From assembly GCA_963669155.1 (NCBI GenBank), contig CAVLGW020000038.1, positions 21,124 to 85,123 of the forward strand: DNA of 64,000 nt, read 5' to 3'. The first letter of the stretch is position 1. Every line of letters begins with the position of its first letter. Source of the DNA: Arbacia lixula. Its lineage: Eukaryota; Echinodermata; Echinoidea; Arbacioida; Arbaciidae. This document shows, piece by piece, positions 21,500 through 36,000 of this stretch. The notes beneath the pieces were generated by a model. The model was not told where the DNA came from. It did not search any database and saw only the letters and a program-made list of their open reading frames with translations. Both the position numbers and the translations under genes were made by a program.

Positions 21500-21790
21500 G
21501 TGTGCCTGCCTTAAGCTGTCAACACCATCGCTGGGATGTGTGATGGCTTCTAATTAACGATGGCTTGCTACGCCTTCTAGTCTTCCGTCAGTCTTTTGGC
21601 TTTGGTCAGCGAGTCAATGTGTCTGTTCTTACAAATTGAATTGATGCAATCGATCCATTGTTTTGCTGGTCTTCCTCTTGGGCGTTTTTCATGGATATTA
21701 CCGTTGAGTAGGATGTAGGGGTAGAGTCTTCCATGTTTAGTGGTGGTAGAGCGCTGTCCGTATCCTTCTCCTTGAATAGCCATAGGTTTC
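21500..21790 (-). mobile_element. LINE 3'-terminal fragment
   Basis: The minus strand reads IHEKRPRGRPAKQWIDCINS and then LTKAKRLTED. KRPRGRPxxxW is the common C-terminal signature of many LINE endonuclease/RT polyproteins. Only about 70 codons remain. Confidence 0.55.
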
Positions 21791-22740
21791 GGATGACGCT
21801 CTTCTCGAAATACTACTATATTACGAACGAATGTGGACTTAACACTTTAAAATCAGGAAAAGGCCTCTTAAAAAGGAAACTAGGATGCCAATGTTTGCAC
21901 GCTTTAATGGAGATGCAATACATCATGTAGTGTGAGAATGAAAAAGAAATAAGATATGACTCGTACTGAGTGTCGAAAAAGCTATCGTTTGACCCAAATG
22001 TTTTTTCTCTTCCAGCAAGATTTGTGTTAAAAGGAATGCGTTAGTATCAAGAGATACTACCAGCTTCGCCACTTGCTTCGCGTTCACCCGGGATCTGGCA
22101 AATTCACCTTAAGTAGTCTCGTCTAAGTCGTTACGCGACATAGAATATCCAAAGACGCGAGGCATTGTCAAAAGACTAGTAATGTAAGGGTAAACGCATT
22201 GCCTGTAAACTAAGGCCTGTATCACTGGCCATCCTTTTCTGTCTCGGAACTTCGCTTTTGATCTATGCACCATTTTGCTGTTATTCTGCCTTATTGATTT
22301 TGTTTTCTAATCATGTTAAAATTGTTTGCATACATTGTGATCCTCGATGATTCTTCAATTAAAAACATAATTAAAAAAAAAAACCTCTATCATTGCCAAT
22401 GGCATGAAGATATGGTGTTAGCCATTTTTTTCCAAGGGCTGATATTGGATGGGTTAACTCTCTCACTGCTATTGTCTTGAAGACGTGTTGCAAGCGAAAG
22501 CGCTTTTAAGGCCCGGTAATGTGAGGGTTAAATCTCTCATTACCATTGGCATGAAGTAGCCAATGTGGTTTTCCAAGGACCGGTAATGTAAAGGTTAATC
22601 TAACCTAAGCAGACTCCGTCTCCGTCTCGCACGACGAAATTTAAATTCGAGATAAAAACAGACAAATGTTCTCATGCAGCTTTTGTGAAAGAGGGTGAGA
22701 GCAAATGTGTATGCGTGTGTTTAAGTGCATTTGCATGGAG

Positions 22741-22820
<80 letters not shown>

Positions 22821-22850
22821 CGTGTGTGTGTGTGTGTGTGTGTGTGTAGA
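22741..22850 (+). repeat. compound (TA)n(TG)n microsatellite
   Basis: TA repeats (22741-22780) run straight into TG repeats (22781-22847) with single interruptions. Open frames of Tyr/Ile or Thr/His runs across it are not genes. Confidence 0.9.
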
Positions 22851-23327
22851 TTGTAAACATGTGTACTGATGTACCACAATCATTTTAAGCAATGTACAAA
22901 CTAATGACGATTCCTATCTAAATGTTTCTTAGATGGCTATTCAAATACACGAAATGATGTGATAGTAAATCGCGACAATAGCACACAAGTGGACCGTTAC
23001 ATCATTTATGGTAGAAAACTTCCTCTATTTTGACATGACGGTCATGAGACAAGCTTGGCAGCCTGAGCTCCTTGAATCCTGAGCAATCATGATGAAAACA
23101 AGGAAGTAAAATACAAATTTATGTCATATTCACTCGATTCATACCAAACACTATTCATACAGCTCTCCTATTGTCTATCGTATTTTCATCAATGTCAGCA
23201 TAGCACTATAGCATTACGCTAACCTCAACACGACTTGCAAACAGGCAAATCTGCGATGAACAGGAGTCGCTCTCTAAATAAAACATCGTCTACCTAAATC
23301 CTAAGGGGTTATTCTTGGCTGCTAACC

Positions 23328-23412
23328 ATGAAGGTATCTGTTGTGGAAACAATTTTAGTATATCTGATGCTGGTTCGTTTGGCATCACTTGCTGCAGAGA
23401 AAATTGTCGCAG
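23328..23412 (+). CDS. Gene B exon 1: signal peptide
   Basis: The exon reads MKVSVVETILVYLMLVRLAS followed by LAAEKIVA, a short basic start, a hydrophobic core and a small-residue cleavage region. It ends in phase 1 at donor GTTAGT. Gene C has the matching exon at 55936. Joining directly to the SRCR exon gives AEKIVA-GISLVGGSGP without disturbing the domain start. I chose the only ATG that gives a signal peptide. Confidence 0.7.
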
Positions 23413-23616
23413 GTTAGTTTCTTATTTCTTAGTATTTCTTAGTAGTGTTAGCAGTACAAGTCGAAATAGTAGTAGAAGTAGTAGTAGTGGTAGTAGTAAT
23501 AGTAGTAGAAGTAGTAGTTGTAGTAGTGGTAGTAGTAGTAGTAGTAGTAGTAATAGTAATCCGTAGTAGTAGTAGTAGTAGCAGTAGTAGTAGTATTCGT
23601 AGTATTCGTAGTATTC

Positions 23617-23661
<45 letters not shown>

Positions 23662-26600
23662 CTAGTAATAGTAGTAGTAGAAGTAGTAGTAGTAGTAGAA
23701 GTAGTAGTCGTAATAGTACCGAATACAATATAAGTTAATTTGTATTTCACATTGTTGCTACCATACATAGATTACTGTTGTACCGCATGTGGAACTTGTT
23801 CAAAACAAACTTCATAAAACTGCAGAGACTACAAATATGCACGCCTAATATCAAACGCAGATAGATATTCATCTAAATGTTTTTTTGATGACTTCATTAT
23901 TTTCGCAATCTATATAAAAACAAATTGTATTAGATACCAGTAAAGAAGCTTGTATTATCCTACATAGAATCATTAATAAAATATTTTAATTTTTATTATA
24001 ATAATAGATACGCCACAAATAGCACCTTGCTTATTCCTAAGCCCAAAACAGTATATAAAAAACGCTCATTTTCTTCATGTTCTTATACTGGTAGTTATCT
24101 ATTTGATAAGCTCCCTATTATAGTCCAACACAGTTACTCACTCATAGCATTCATCCTTCGTTGATCCAATGCAGTTCGCGTACAGGTGTAAAAGAGGTGT
24201 CGATAATGCGGTACTGACATACCTGCAGGTAGTACAGGGGCACCGCAAGGTTGTGTTTTGAAACCGGTACTTTTCTCCATGTATGCTAGTGTACTAGCAG
24301 TGAGTGTAGCATCATTAAATATGCTGACGATACCGTAATTACCGGGTACATTTCCGACAGTGTTGATTCAATAGTCACGGCGATAGCAAATTTTGTGCAG
24401 TGGTTGGATGACCACTTTCTGGTATTAAATGTAACCAAAACAAAAGAGTTGATAATAGAGTTCCGCCGTCATTTCACCGAATATAAGGCAGTATCTGTTC
24501 ATGGAGAAGATGTAGAACAAGTAAATGAATACAAATACCTGGGAACGTCTATAAGTAATTCGCTGAAATGGTCAAGGAATGTGAAACAAAATCAAAAGAA
24601 AGTAAACAAGAGGGTGTACTTTGTCAGAATCATTAAGAATTGAGAGTAGATAACACGCTTATCGTACTCTTCGACAAGTCAATCATTCTATCCTACAACT
24701 TAGTGTGTTACTTGGCAAACGCTACAAAGGCTGATCTAAAGAGGCTCGAACAACCAAGAAAGGTTGCCCAACGGATAATAAGGGCAGACTTTCCCTCACT
24801 TGAGATTATCTACAAGAAAAGGTCGCTAGCAAAATAAAACTCATTATGTCTGACCCCACCCACCCACTCAACGATAATTTCAAGTTCAACAGATCAGGAA
24901 TACGTTTATGTGTCCCCCGTACTAGGACCACCCGTTTTAGACAATCTTTCGTCCCCAACTCGATTCACCTTTTTACCGCCCAGGCGCGAAGGTCAGCCTC
25001 CGAAATGTAATAATATTAATAATAATAACATATGAATTTACAGAACGCAGAAACTATTCTATCAATTTTATATTGTACTGCGCTTTATAGGGCTCCTAAA
25101 ATACTGGCTATTAATTAAATACATGTGCTTTTGAGCTTTGATTTAAAGTTGTTTTACGGATCGGTGTTTTCCTAACTTTCGGGGGTATATGTCCCAGAGC
25201 TTGGAGCTACACAAGCAAATGCTTGATCATTTAACGTTACTTTTGTTTTGAATAATGGAATCGGTAAAAGCAGAGGATCCATTGGACTGCCCAAATTGTG
25301 ACCATGATTACTGGTTTTATACCCCAATAATTCTGTAATGTATCCAGGAGCTTGACCAAGAAGTGTTTTGTATACAATTAGTAAGACCTTGAATGCTATT
25401 CTCTGCCGCATTGGTAACCAATGCAAGTTTCCTAATATTGATGTAATAAGTGTTTATTTCGTACAATCCAAGATAAGCCTTGCACTGGTGTTTTGCACAG
25501 TTTCAGTAATTGTAAAGCTAATATAAACATCATGTATCCTTTAGAATTTGTATAATTGTATATGTCTTTCTGTTTATATGTACCTTGTGTGATGTCACAT
25601 TCTTTATTTGTATCAATGTAAACCAGTGAAAATGAAATTTCCAATTGTACAATAAATTGCAATATCTATCGAATATCTATCTATCTTTAAAAAAGCATTT
25701 TCATTATTATCATTATCATTATTATTATTATTAGTAGTAGTAGTAGTAGTAGTATTACTTATTACTTATACTGCGCTTTTCTCAAAAGGCCCAAAGCGCT
25801 TACAATGAACTAAATAGAATTACATAATCTGAAACTACGTGCTACAAAAGAGATGAGTTTTTAATGCCTTTCTGAAACTTGATAGTGATGGAGACTGTCT
25901 AATTGTAAGTGGCAAATCATTCCAGTGTTTTAAAGCTGACACAGTGAAAGTTCTATCGCCGGCTAATGTACGAGTTTTTGGATATGTGAGGCGAAGAGTG
26001 TCACTGGCCGACCTAAGTGCTCTTGCTGGTGTATACAGAGTCAAGCAATTAGTTAAATACTCTGGAGCCTGTTCGTTCAGTATTTTGTAGACAAACAGCA
26101 GTAGTTTGAATGTAATTCGCTGTTTCAAGGGGAGCCAGTGGAGTGAATTATTCAGTTCAATTCTTTAACATGATGTCCAATTGTTATATTGTCAATTGCA
26201 TCCCTGCTAAATTATGTGTGCTATAGACAAATTGTTTTCGCAGAGGTTTATTTCAACAGCCTCTCACTTCATAGTTATGTTAGGCACCACGAAAAAAATT
26301 ATCTTAGGGAGATATGCTCGTCGCGACGATCTATCACAAAAGATCGTCGTTAATCGTCCCATTAATTACCTCTTCTCTCCTCATTAAATCAATGACCATT
26401 GTTCTGGAATGGCTGTTTTCGAACTATTAAACTACATAATAGGGCATCGTTGCTGCAAAGAGGTCTCGCTAACGAATTTCTCCGTGGTGCCTTATCTCAC
26501 TCTCTTTTTCTTCTTCCCCATTTTTTCCCCTCAGAACATTGTTTAATCGTGTAAAGCAAAGTACGTTTTTGTTGTTGTTCCTTGCTGTTAGTGTTGTATA

Positions 26601-29600
26601 TGTGCAGTTTATTCTGTTGTTATATATGTTGATTAAGTTTGTCTAATTAGGCTGTTTATGTATTGTACAACATGTAATTGTTTTGTATGTATATACAGGG
26701 TGCACCTGTAAAGCAGATTTTGAACTGACGTTGCCTACCCTGTATTTTTAAAGAAGACTTTTTTTTTTTTTTTTATTAAACATTTTTAGCCCTCCATAGG
26801 CTATTTTATTGAGTTAAACAAACATTTCACAACGTAAAGGAATGTATTTTACACTCAAATGAAATACAATAAATTACATTTCTCTCTTTCAGTTTTAAAC
26901 AAATAAAGATCTAAGTGACTGCCATTTAACAACAAATTTGCTATGTGTACCTGTAATATAATTAATATATTTCTCATCCTCATAATACTGAATAACTTTT
27001 TTCTTTATGGTATTAAAAATAGGCATCTTATTATTAAGCTTTTGTACGAACAATTGTTGTTTGATCAAAATCACAATGCAATTTAAGGCATCATTTCTCT
27101 TTTCTTCAAAACCAAAAATTACATTTCGTAAATTAAACTTTATCTGTACTAGAGAACCTCTATTTATCCATTTTTCTGTTTCTTTCCAAATGAACTTACT
27201 GATTTCACAGTCGTAAAAGAAATGTACAATGTCTTCTACCTCTTTTTTACAAAACGAACAGTATTCATCACTTACTATTTTCATCTTATACAGTTGCTTA
27301 TTCAAGAACAAAATCCTGTTTACTATCTTATACTGAAAATATCTTAAAGCAATATCTGGAGTAAATCAAAATATTATAATATGACATTTCTGCATAAATG
27401 AAGTAACAGGGTTGTAATCTAAATGTCGTTCCCATTTTGAACATATTGAGGGTATACAGTTTGTCTTTCCAAAAAGAGTTTTGTAGATGTATCGACATCC
27501 TTGTGAGTCACATACAAGTGTTTTGATATGTGACGGCATCAATGGACCTTCTAAACTTTTTTCACATTTTCCAATATAAATTCTATACCGACACTTTATA
27601 GCTTGAGTAATAGAATAGTAAGACAAATAATTAAGTTTCAAGCAAAACTTTTGTTCACATTCGTCATGAGTTAACAAAGTCCCCTTACTATCAATAAGGT
27701 CATTGATACATCTGATGCCTTTTTCGTACCAAGATTTAAAAAATACAGATTTTTTCCCAATTTGGATAGAACTATTCCTCCACAGTGGATATGTTAGCCA
27801 GTCATCTACCTCAACTTGACACAGCAAAGACAAAGCATAAAATACATCTTTCCAGAATGGATTGGCAAGTTCATGGGATAATGTTGAAAAATATTCATCA
27901 CCAAACCCTACTACAAATGGTTTTGTTAAAAATGACTGCATTAAATGGAAAACATCATTACATGTACCTAAAACAAATCTTCGAATCCATGTGAGCTTTA
28001 ATGACATACTAAAAAACTCTACATCTGGCATCTTAAGACCCCCTTCTTCATAAGTGCCCACAACTTGTTTCCTACTAATTTTATCAGGCTTATTCTTCCA
28101 TATGAAATTAAAGAACTTTACTTTTATTGCTTTCATTAACTTAATTGAAGGAGCAGGAATTGACATAAACAAATGATTAAACTGTGGTAGCAGTAATGAT
28201 TTAGCAACTGTAACTCTTCCAAGAACTGTAATGTCCCGTTTGATCCAAGAAATCATTTGACGTTTTACTTTGTCAAAAATTCGGTCATAATTATAATCAG
28301 GCATTTTATCGATATCAACATGAAAATCAGTACCAAGGTAACGAAAATAATCATTATGCACAAAATTCACTTGTCTTCCATCCAATCTTATATCTTCGCT
28401 ACCTTTTAAGGCACCAATCCAAATTGCATTTGTTTTCTGCATATTCATCTTAAGCCCGCTACAATTACCAAAAGAATCCAAAATATGAAGTACATTGCGG
28501 AAACTGGCAGCTGTGCCATCTAAAAACAATACTGTATCATCGGCATACTGAAGGACCTTAAATTCTTTTGACTGATAGAAATTCCTTTTACCAATTGTGA
28601 ATTTCGAATTAACACCCCAAGAATTTCCGCGCATAACAAAAACAAGTAGGGCGAAAGTGGGTCACCTTGCCTACAGCCCCTTTCTGTGCGAAATCTAGAT
28701 GTTAAAGAAGACTTGACTAATTAGTAGTAGAAGAAGTTGAAATAGTAGCAAAAGTAGTACAAGTTTGAATCGGAATGCAAGGATGACTTGTCATTTGACA
28801 CGCCTAATTTATGAACAAGTTCCCATAATTGTGGGAACATGATGAAATAATGGCAAATTTGATTAGAGACCAAATAATTGGTAACCGCCACATAAACTTC
28901 CGTGAAATTGTGATATTTGACGTCCTACGTGTGTGCAGATTTATTTGACTGGTCCTTGTTTCCAGCATGCCCATGTTTGTACATAATATTCATATATTTG
29001 TAAACTTTATTTAAAAAAAAGTACCAGCACCAGTGCATAATTTCATAAAAAATAATTAATGAAAAGACGAACATTTTGTGGATGGATGAAATGAATTTAA
29101 AAAAAATAATAATGGATATAGTTATCAAATGTACTTGCAAGTAAAGATGATATAAGGAAAATACATATTATTCGGTTATTTGATAATTTCAGAATGTGAA
29201 TGATTTAAATCTCCGTTGAATTAATTATCACTCTTTACCACATTTATAGGTATTTCTCTTGTTGGCGGATCTGGACCACATGAGGGCACTGTTCAGGTTG
29301 CTGGTGTATCAAATGATGGCAGTCAACTTTCATTGGTCACAATGCCTATGTTTCTCGTCCGTTACGCCGAGGCCATAGCTATTTGCAGGACTCTTGGATA
29401 CCCAGGAATGAACCGAGTGTTTCCCGTATCTCCATATTTGGCAAATGGTATCGAGTGGCTTCGCTTTGAAGTTCGCTGTCCCGGTAAGATACAGCACTGC
29501 ATTGTAGATCAATTACCCACGATTACATATATTTTTTTAACCAATATTGACCAATAAATTTCGGTCTTCTATATCCTGACATTTTAGACCATACTCCTGT

Positions 29601-32600
29601 TTTTTTTTACGTTTGATACGTTTTGACCTTGTTAAGATTAACAATTATAATGGACAAATTTCCCTATAAGATATTGCCAGATTTAATGAACTACTATTGA
29701 ATGATGAATGGAAAGATATTCTCCTATGTGATGATACTAAAACAGCGTACCAATTATCTGAGGTAAAAATATGGTGAGTCATATTAATCATCAGCAATCC
29801 GAAGACCAGGATAAAGGGAAACAAAATAAACCTTAAGAACTGGGTGAGAAGAATTGTGAATCATATTAATGAAAGGAATGAATTTAATAAAATATATCTT
29901 TAAAAGGCAGATATATACTGTACTGGGAAGGCAAAAAAGCCTTCAAAAGGTAATTGTTAGCAATCTTCTTGCCAATGGTCTTAAATTCATGTATTGCCTA
30001 TTTTAGAAGCTTGCTGAAAGTTATTTTCCCTCAAATGATCCACATATGGAGTAATTAATGATTAATGAGTAAATCCTCAAAATGTTCGGCCTGAACATTT
30101 TGAGGATTTGTGATTTAATCACTCATTACTCCAAATGTAGATCATTTGAGGGCAAATAACTTTCAGAAGGCTCCTAAAATAGACAATACATGAATTTAAG
30201 ACCATTGGCAAGAAGAATGCTAACAATTACATTTTGGAGGCTTTTTTTGCCTTCCCAGTACAGTATATGCCCTGAACATGGAGATCGTAACTATGTTTTT
30301 GTTTGTAATGATAAACCATCTCTAAATGAGATAATAACTGTCATAAAATCGTGAAAAAAATATACATTCTGAAAAGAAAGGTAATGCCCAAGACAATACT
30401 TCGGCAGCTCCGAAAAATATTAATGAAAAATGCAACTGAAGCTCCAAAATATTTTATAAACTGACATTCTATTAGATAATCCATCCAAAATGGTCAAACA
30501 CTTCAAATCAGTTTTCATTTGTTTTAAACAAACTAAACTTCAACAATTTTCATGAGCTTTGAGTTAAAGATATCACCTGAAAGGCGATGGCTTGTGAAAT
30601 GTGATAACATTAAACATAAGGTTCAATGTACATAAAAATTCAGTCAATCCTATTAATAAATGGAAGGAAGAAGAACCAATATTTATCATTTACACAGAAA
30701 TTAATAAATTTTAATACATAAGAGAAGAACCTATACAAACATAAGATACAAAAAAAATCACAGAACAAATGACTGACAGGTAGGAAAATATACAGAAGAA
30801 TTAACAATTTGCAATAGAAAATAGCAATACGTAGTGCACCTTTACTCTTCCATACGTCTTGTATCTAATTTAATGTTAGATGAATCCTGTAAATTATCTT
30901 TATACGCCGATGACACAGCTATCTTTTGGAAAGATAAAGAATACTCACGATGTTCAATTTAAACTCCAGTCGCAATTTGGTACCACCACTAAATGGCTTC
31001 AATGTAATTAAAGTCGGAAAAGACGAAAACTATGCTGTGTGGCTCAAACCAAAAATTAACATGTAAAAAGTTGTCAGTAATGTACAAAAATGATATCCTT
31101 GAACCAGGGATGTGCTAGGAAGGAGGGACAACTCAAGAATAACATATTCAAACATCTGTATGGATACTTAAGCGTGCTAATGAATGTCAAAATGTCAAAA
31201 TGAATGTCATTTTGCTGCCGTCAACTTGGAAAGCAATATCTTAAATTCCCTGTTCTGTTTCTCGAAGCTGTGTTTCTTATCACATTTTTTTTTTGTAATT
31301 TTCAAGAGAGTTAAGGGCAACACCAGAAAAGGTCCTGTATTCGTTTTTCTTTTACATAATTGTCGAATGATACACAGACGAAGATATAAGTTAATATTCT
31401 TACTTACATATTTAACAAATTTCTTCACTTTCCGGAGATTTCCGGAAATGTCGGATTGAATCACTATCGAAATTATATATTAAGCTGTTTATTTTCATTA
31501 ACAGAGTTTGCGTGAATTTGCGTGAAGCTAAGATATTTTTCCAAAAAAATCAATGTTTCTTTTTGTTCGCTGATATCTCTTTTCCTCACAAAAGTATTGA
31601 TGCAATCCAAGAGAAGTGGACAAGCGAAATAAGACTCTACATTTCTTTTGTTCTCTCTGAGAAACCGTTGCTAGGCAATCCTGTTCGTTATTGTTAAAAC
31701 ACTTGAAAAGCACATGCTAAGACCAGATAATTTTTTGGCGGTGCAACGCATGGGCTCAAAGAAAGAATGTTGTTTGATATCCTTCCATAACATATCCCTG
31801 CTTGAACATGTGAACGAACTTAGATAGCTTGGTGTTGTGCTGGGCGGTAGTCTTAATTTGACTAGTCATGTTGAAAACGTTGTAAAAAGATGTCACAAGC
31901 AATTGGCTGCATACGTAGAGTGAAGTGTTACCTCACAAAAGAGATAATGATAACACTGGTTTATTCTCTTATTTCACCATTCATTGATTTTATGTACAGC
32001 GTGGGGAAGGAACCAGTATCAACAAACGGTAGCTGTATGCAGAAATCTCCATGGGCAAACCTCCCCCTGCTTAAAGGTCCCCTGACAGTAAAATATATGT
32101 CGACTTATACTGGTGTATAATAGTTTGTATATTACAAAATTACTTACTGTGCAATGAAAATATATGTCATATATTAAAAAAAAAATACATTTTTTTTCTC
32201 TGCACGGCTAAGCTCCGCCTCCAGAAGTTTTCTCCAGCTCAAGATTCCCATCGTGACATCATCAAAGGTTGAAATAAGCAGTACAATAGGCATAATGTAT
32301 GCACATAACTAGCTGTTGCAATGGCTACCTCCACCTGCTCACAGTAGCATTACATGTATTCACACAATACCATCTAACAACCTTTCATATGGAAATAATA
32401 GTTTGCTATATCACTAATTTACCAGCTATGCCAAGGAAGAAGCAATAAGTTTGCATTGTATATCAAACACGTGATGCCATCATTGCAATGAATAGCTATG
32501 TGCATAACTTTGTCTATTGTTCAGTTTATTTCTACATTTGATGATGTCACGATGGGAATCTTGAGTTGGGGGGAAGTTTTGGAGGCGGGGCTTAGCAGTG

Positions 32601-33049
32601 CTGACAAAAAATGTAGAAAAATTGTTTTAGAATATATGACATATATTTTCATTGCACAGTAAGTTATTTTGTAATATACATACCCATCAAATGTTGTTTG
32701 GTAACAGAGAACATATCTATTTATGAATGATCAAGGCGATAGGGTTATCATTAAGGTGTTCCATAAGATGAAAAACAAAAAGAAATAAAAAAAATCTACA
32801 TTTAGTATTGCATACATTTGGGGCCTAACAACACATAATTTTGTTTTCTGTAGGAGTGAGCTCAACTAGTTGCAACATGATAGTAGCGTACGGAGGGAGG
32901 GGGGTGTTCAGGAGGTTTAACCCCCCCCCCTTTTCTTTTTTGGTTCAACCCCCCCCCCCCCCCCCCCCCCGGCTAAGAGCACTGTCAGAGACTGGACGGA
33001 ATGGAGAAATTTTTGGGAAAAAAACACCCCAAAAATCACCTCCCCAACC

Positions 33050-33080
<31 letters not shown>

Positions 33081-36000
33081 ACATACACATACACGCTCCC
33101 CCTACCGATAAGAGCACTTTCAGAGACTGGGCGGGAATAACAAAATAATGGACAAACAAAAACCTCCAAAAAAATCCACCGCCATCAACTTTTCGAAAAC
33201 GCGCCTCGGCACATTCAATATATATCTTATCATTCGGTGGTCTCTCGCAATCGACAGATCATCTTTTGATTTCACCCCCACTTTTCTGTTCCACACATAA
33301 CTCATGATTGCATCCATCATTTGTTTTAAACTTTCGTCACTTCTTTGTTTTGATGTAATATTATTGAAAAAGGCTTTTCAAAGTCATCACATGATCGTGA
33401 CGTCATCAACGAGCAATTTAATGAAAATCTATTACTACAGAATTCTTTAGAATGGATCATTGGATCATAATGAAATTTGACATGAATAAATTTAACAAGT
33501 AGCAAATTAAGTTCATAACAAAAACGCGCGCGTACGCGTACGTTCATGCATATTAAACGTGCGTGCAAAATCCAAAAATGCTCCCAATCTAATTGTTTTC
33601 ACTAGATTATTGTTTCTGACACTGCATAGATTACATCTTGCCCTTTTAGGCCATGTTTACGCAATAATAAGGTTGTGCGGGTTCGTCAAAACTCAAAGTC
33701 CCCGCGTGCTTCTATGCTTTTTTGTGTGCAAATATAGTAAAAAACATGACTACCTTCAATCGGCCATAGCTCCTAGGAATGGCTGGTGACCCCCATTTTT
33801 TTTTTTAAATTCCTAAAGAATGGGAAATGTAGATGTGATTTCATGTTCAAATTAGCCTTTAAATTTCTCTTGACGTCATCATATTGCTATATGAATCGAA
33901 AAAATTAATTTTCATGTATGACGCAATGAACTTTTTACCCGTTTTTGCGCATCTCATTAATCCTGTATCAATTTTTTCCCCAAATTTCAGTATGTGGTAG
34001 CTGAGACATTGTTCTATGGTAAATGTCGCCTTTGTTATTAATTTTGATGACGTCTTCATGGTCTAAATTTTATTATACGCGTTAATGTCAAAATCAGACG
34101 TATGTACGTGTTATGTCAATGGAAGGGGCATTGGTATTTTGTAAGTGCGCTATGAGCCCTTGATTTTTAGTGAATAGATAGTGTCACCGTGCATTTGTCA
34201 GCTATGTCTTTGCACGAATTTCCATTGACAGACCACCTCATCATACTAGTAGACAGGTATTTCTCGTTAACATTTGGGCTTTGAATCTTAAAGCCTTTAA
34301 ATATGTTGTATTGTTTACGATTATAAAAGTAACATTTTAACCATTGCATTAATTGATATACCCGGATTCCATACAGATCAAGTTTGCTCAGTAAGACGTC
34401 ATGGTCTAATCTATGAATGCATTCCTGTATAATCGTTAACCTTACATATTTCATTGAAATATTGTTCGAGCACTAAACGTTCAAACGAAGTTATTCCTAA
34501 AGTCACGATGAAATTATTACCTGCTAACTCCAGCAGGTTATTGGTAACATTCTGTCATCTATAGTTCATGATATTGATCTCTCCATCTCCTCTATTTTGA
34601 AACGCCTCTTAACTGTATCATTTTGCGCGGTTTGAAGAATATTTATCACCAAAAACAATTGGTCTCTTTTCTATCGACTCACTCAAACAGTTATATTCCA
34701 TTAGACTATCGAAGGAATGCACAATATAATAATAAGCATCCCATTCGTGACTTGGTACAACAATAGTGTGACCTACAAAATTGTTTTCATATCATTGTTT
34801 GAAAACATAAAGCAGTTGGTGTTATTCAATTTCTGTATCTATCTCCCTCTCTTTCTATCTGTGCCATTCCTGTTCGGTCCTTCTCCATCCCACTCTATGT
34901 TTTTATAATGTAATTTCCATAAAGGTTTTTCATTCCATCAAACTTCGGCTTGATTTGAAAGGCATTCTTTTTTTTGCCTCTAATTTGTATAATGTATCGC
35001 ATGATATCCTTAACCTTCATAACTTCAATTTTATCAAGCTCCGATGTGTTATGACTACCATTTTAGTAATGTTTCATTTATGTTAAGTCGTACTTTATAG
35101 TGACCGTCATAATTCTCATTGGATGTATTTGAAGAGCTTATTTGCAAAAGGGTTAGATCCATTTTTTTTTCTCAAATTTGATTTTCTTTGTCCCAATGTA
35201 TAGATTTGAAGCAGCTCGATAAGATGATACCAAAGAATAGTTAAAATTCCCATTAAAAAGTGAACAAAAATGGCAAAGAATAATCACTTTTAAAAAGGGG
35301 GGTGGGGGTGTTGATCCATTTCAGTTTGTTTTCAAAAGGGGTTAGATCCACAAAGGTAATTTTGGAGAAAAAAAATATTTAAAAATATGAAGACAGGTAG
35401 ACTTCTTTCATACCAAGTTTTATGTTCACATGGTAGGGTAGTATATCATGACAACTTAGTTTCGCATAAGAATATTGCAATATGTGAGAATAAGAAAATA
35501 GATTTTCATAATGGTCTAAAGTGGATCTAACCCCTCTTGCAAACAAAATATGAAGCTAGCCCTTTTTGCAAACAACATGAAGAGTTCATTTGCAAAATGA
35601 GTTTTTCATCATTTTTTTTTTGTCCCAATGTATACATTTGAAGTAGTTTTATGAGAAGACACCAAACAAAAGTTAAAATTCCCATTAAAAAGTGAACACA
35701 AATGGCAAATGGAAATCATTTCTTTTACAAAAAGGGGTTAGATCCATTTCAGTTGTTTTTCAAAAGGACCTACATCCACAAAGTTATTTTTTGGAAAAAA
35801 ACATTTTTAAAAACAGTATGAAGGCAGGTAGCTTTCTTATATACCCGATTTTATGTTAACATGGTAAGTTGATATAATAAAACTTACTTTCGCATAAGAA
35901 TACTGCAATATGGGAGAATAGAAAAAGTTCATTTTTCTCAGAATGGTCTAACGTGGATCTCACCCCTCTTGCAAACAAACTCTTCATTTGAAGTCAAGCA

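Larger units (their letters stand above)
26748..28714 (-). mobile_element. 5'-truncated L1/Tx1-group LINE with poly(A) and 13-bp target duplication
   Basis: TTAAAGAAGACTT occurs at 26748-26760 and 28702-28714. Next to the left copy is a T-run (26759-26774), the poly(A) tail of a minus-strand element; the right copy abuts the truncated 5' end. Inside, the minus strand reads RGCRQGDPLSPYLFLLCAEI (about 28680-28620), QYADDTVLFLDG in another frame, a long thumb region, and a terminal Cys-rich segment CSFCKKEVEDIVHFFYDC. It is a textbook target-primed insertion about 1.94 kb long. Confidence 0.88.

Noticed and set aside
22641-22892. His/Thr and Tyr/Ile repeat open frames on the minus strand
   Set aside because: Compound TA/TG microsatellite.
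23428-23768. Open frames of Ser, Val, Leu, Thr or Tyr runs
   Set aside because: All are readings of one (TAG)n microsatellite.
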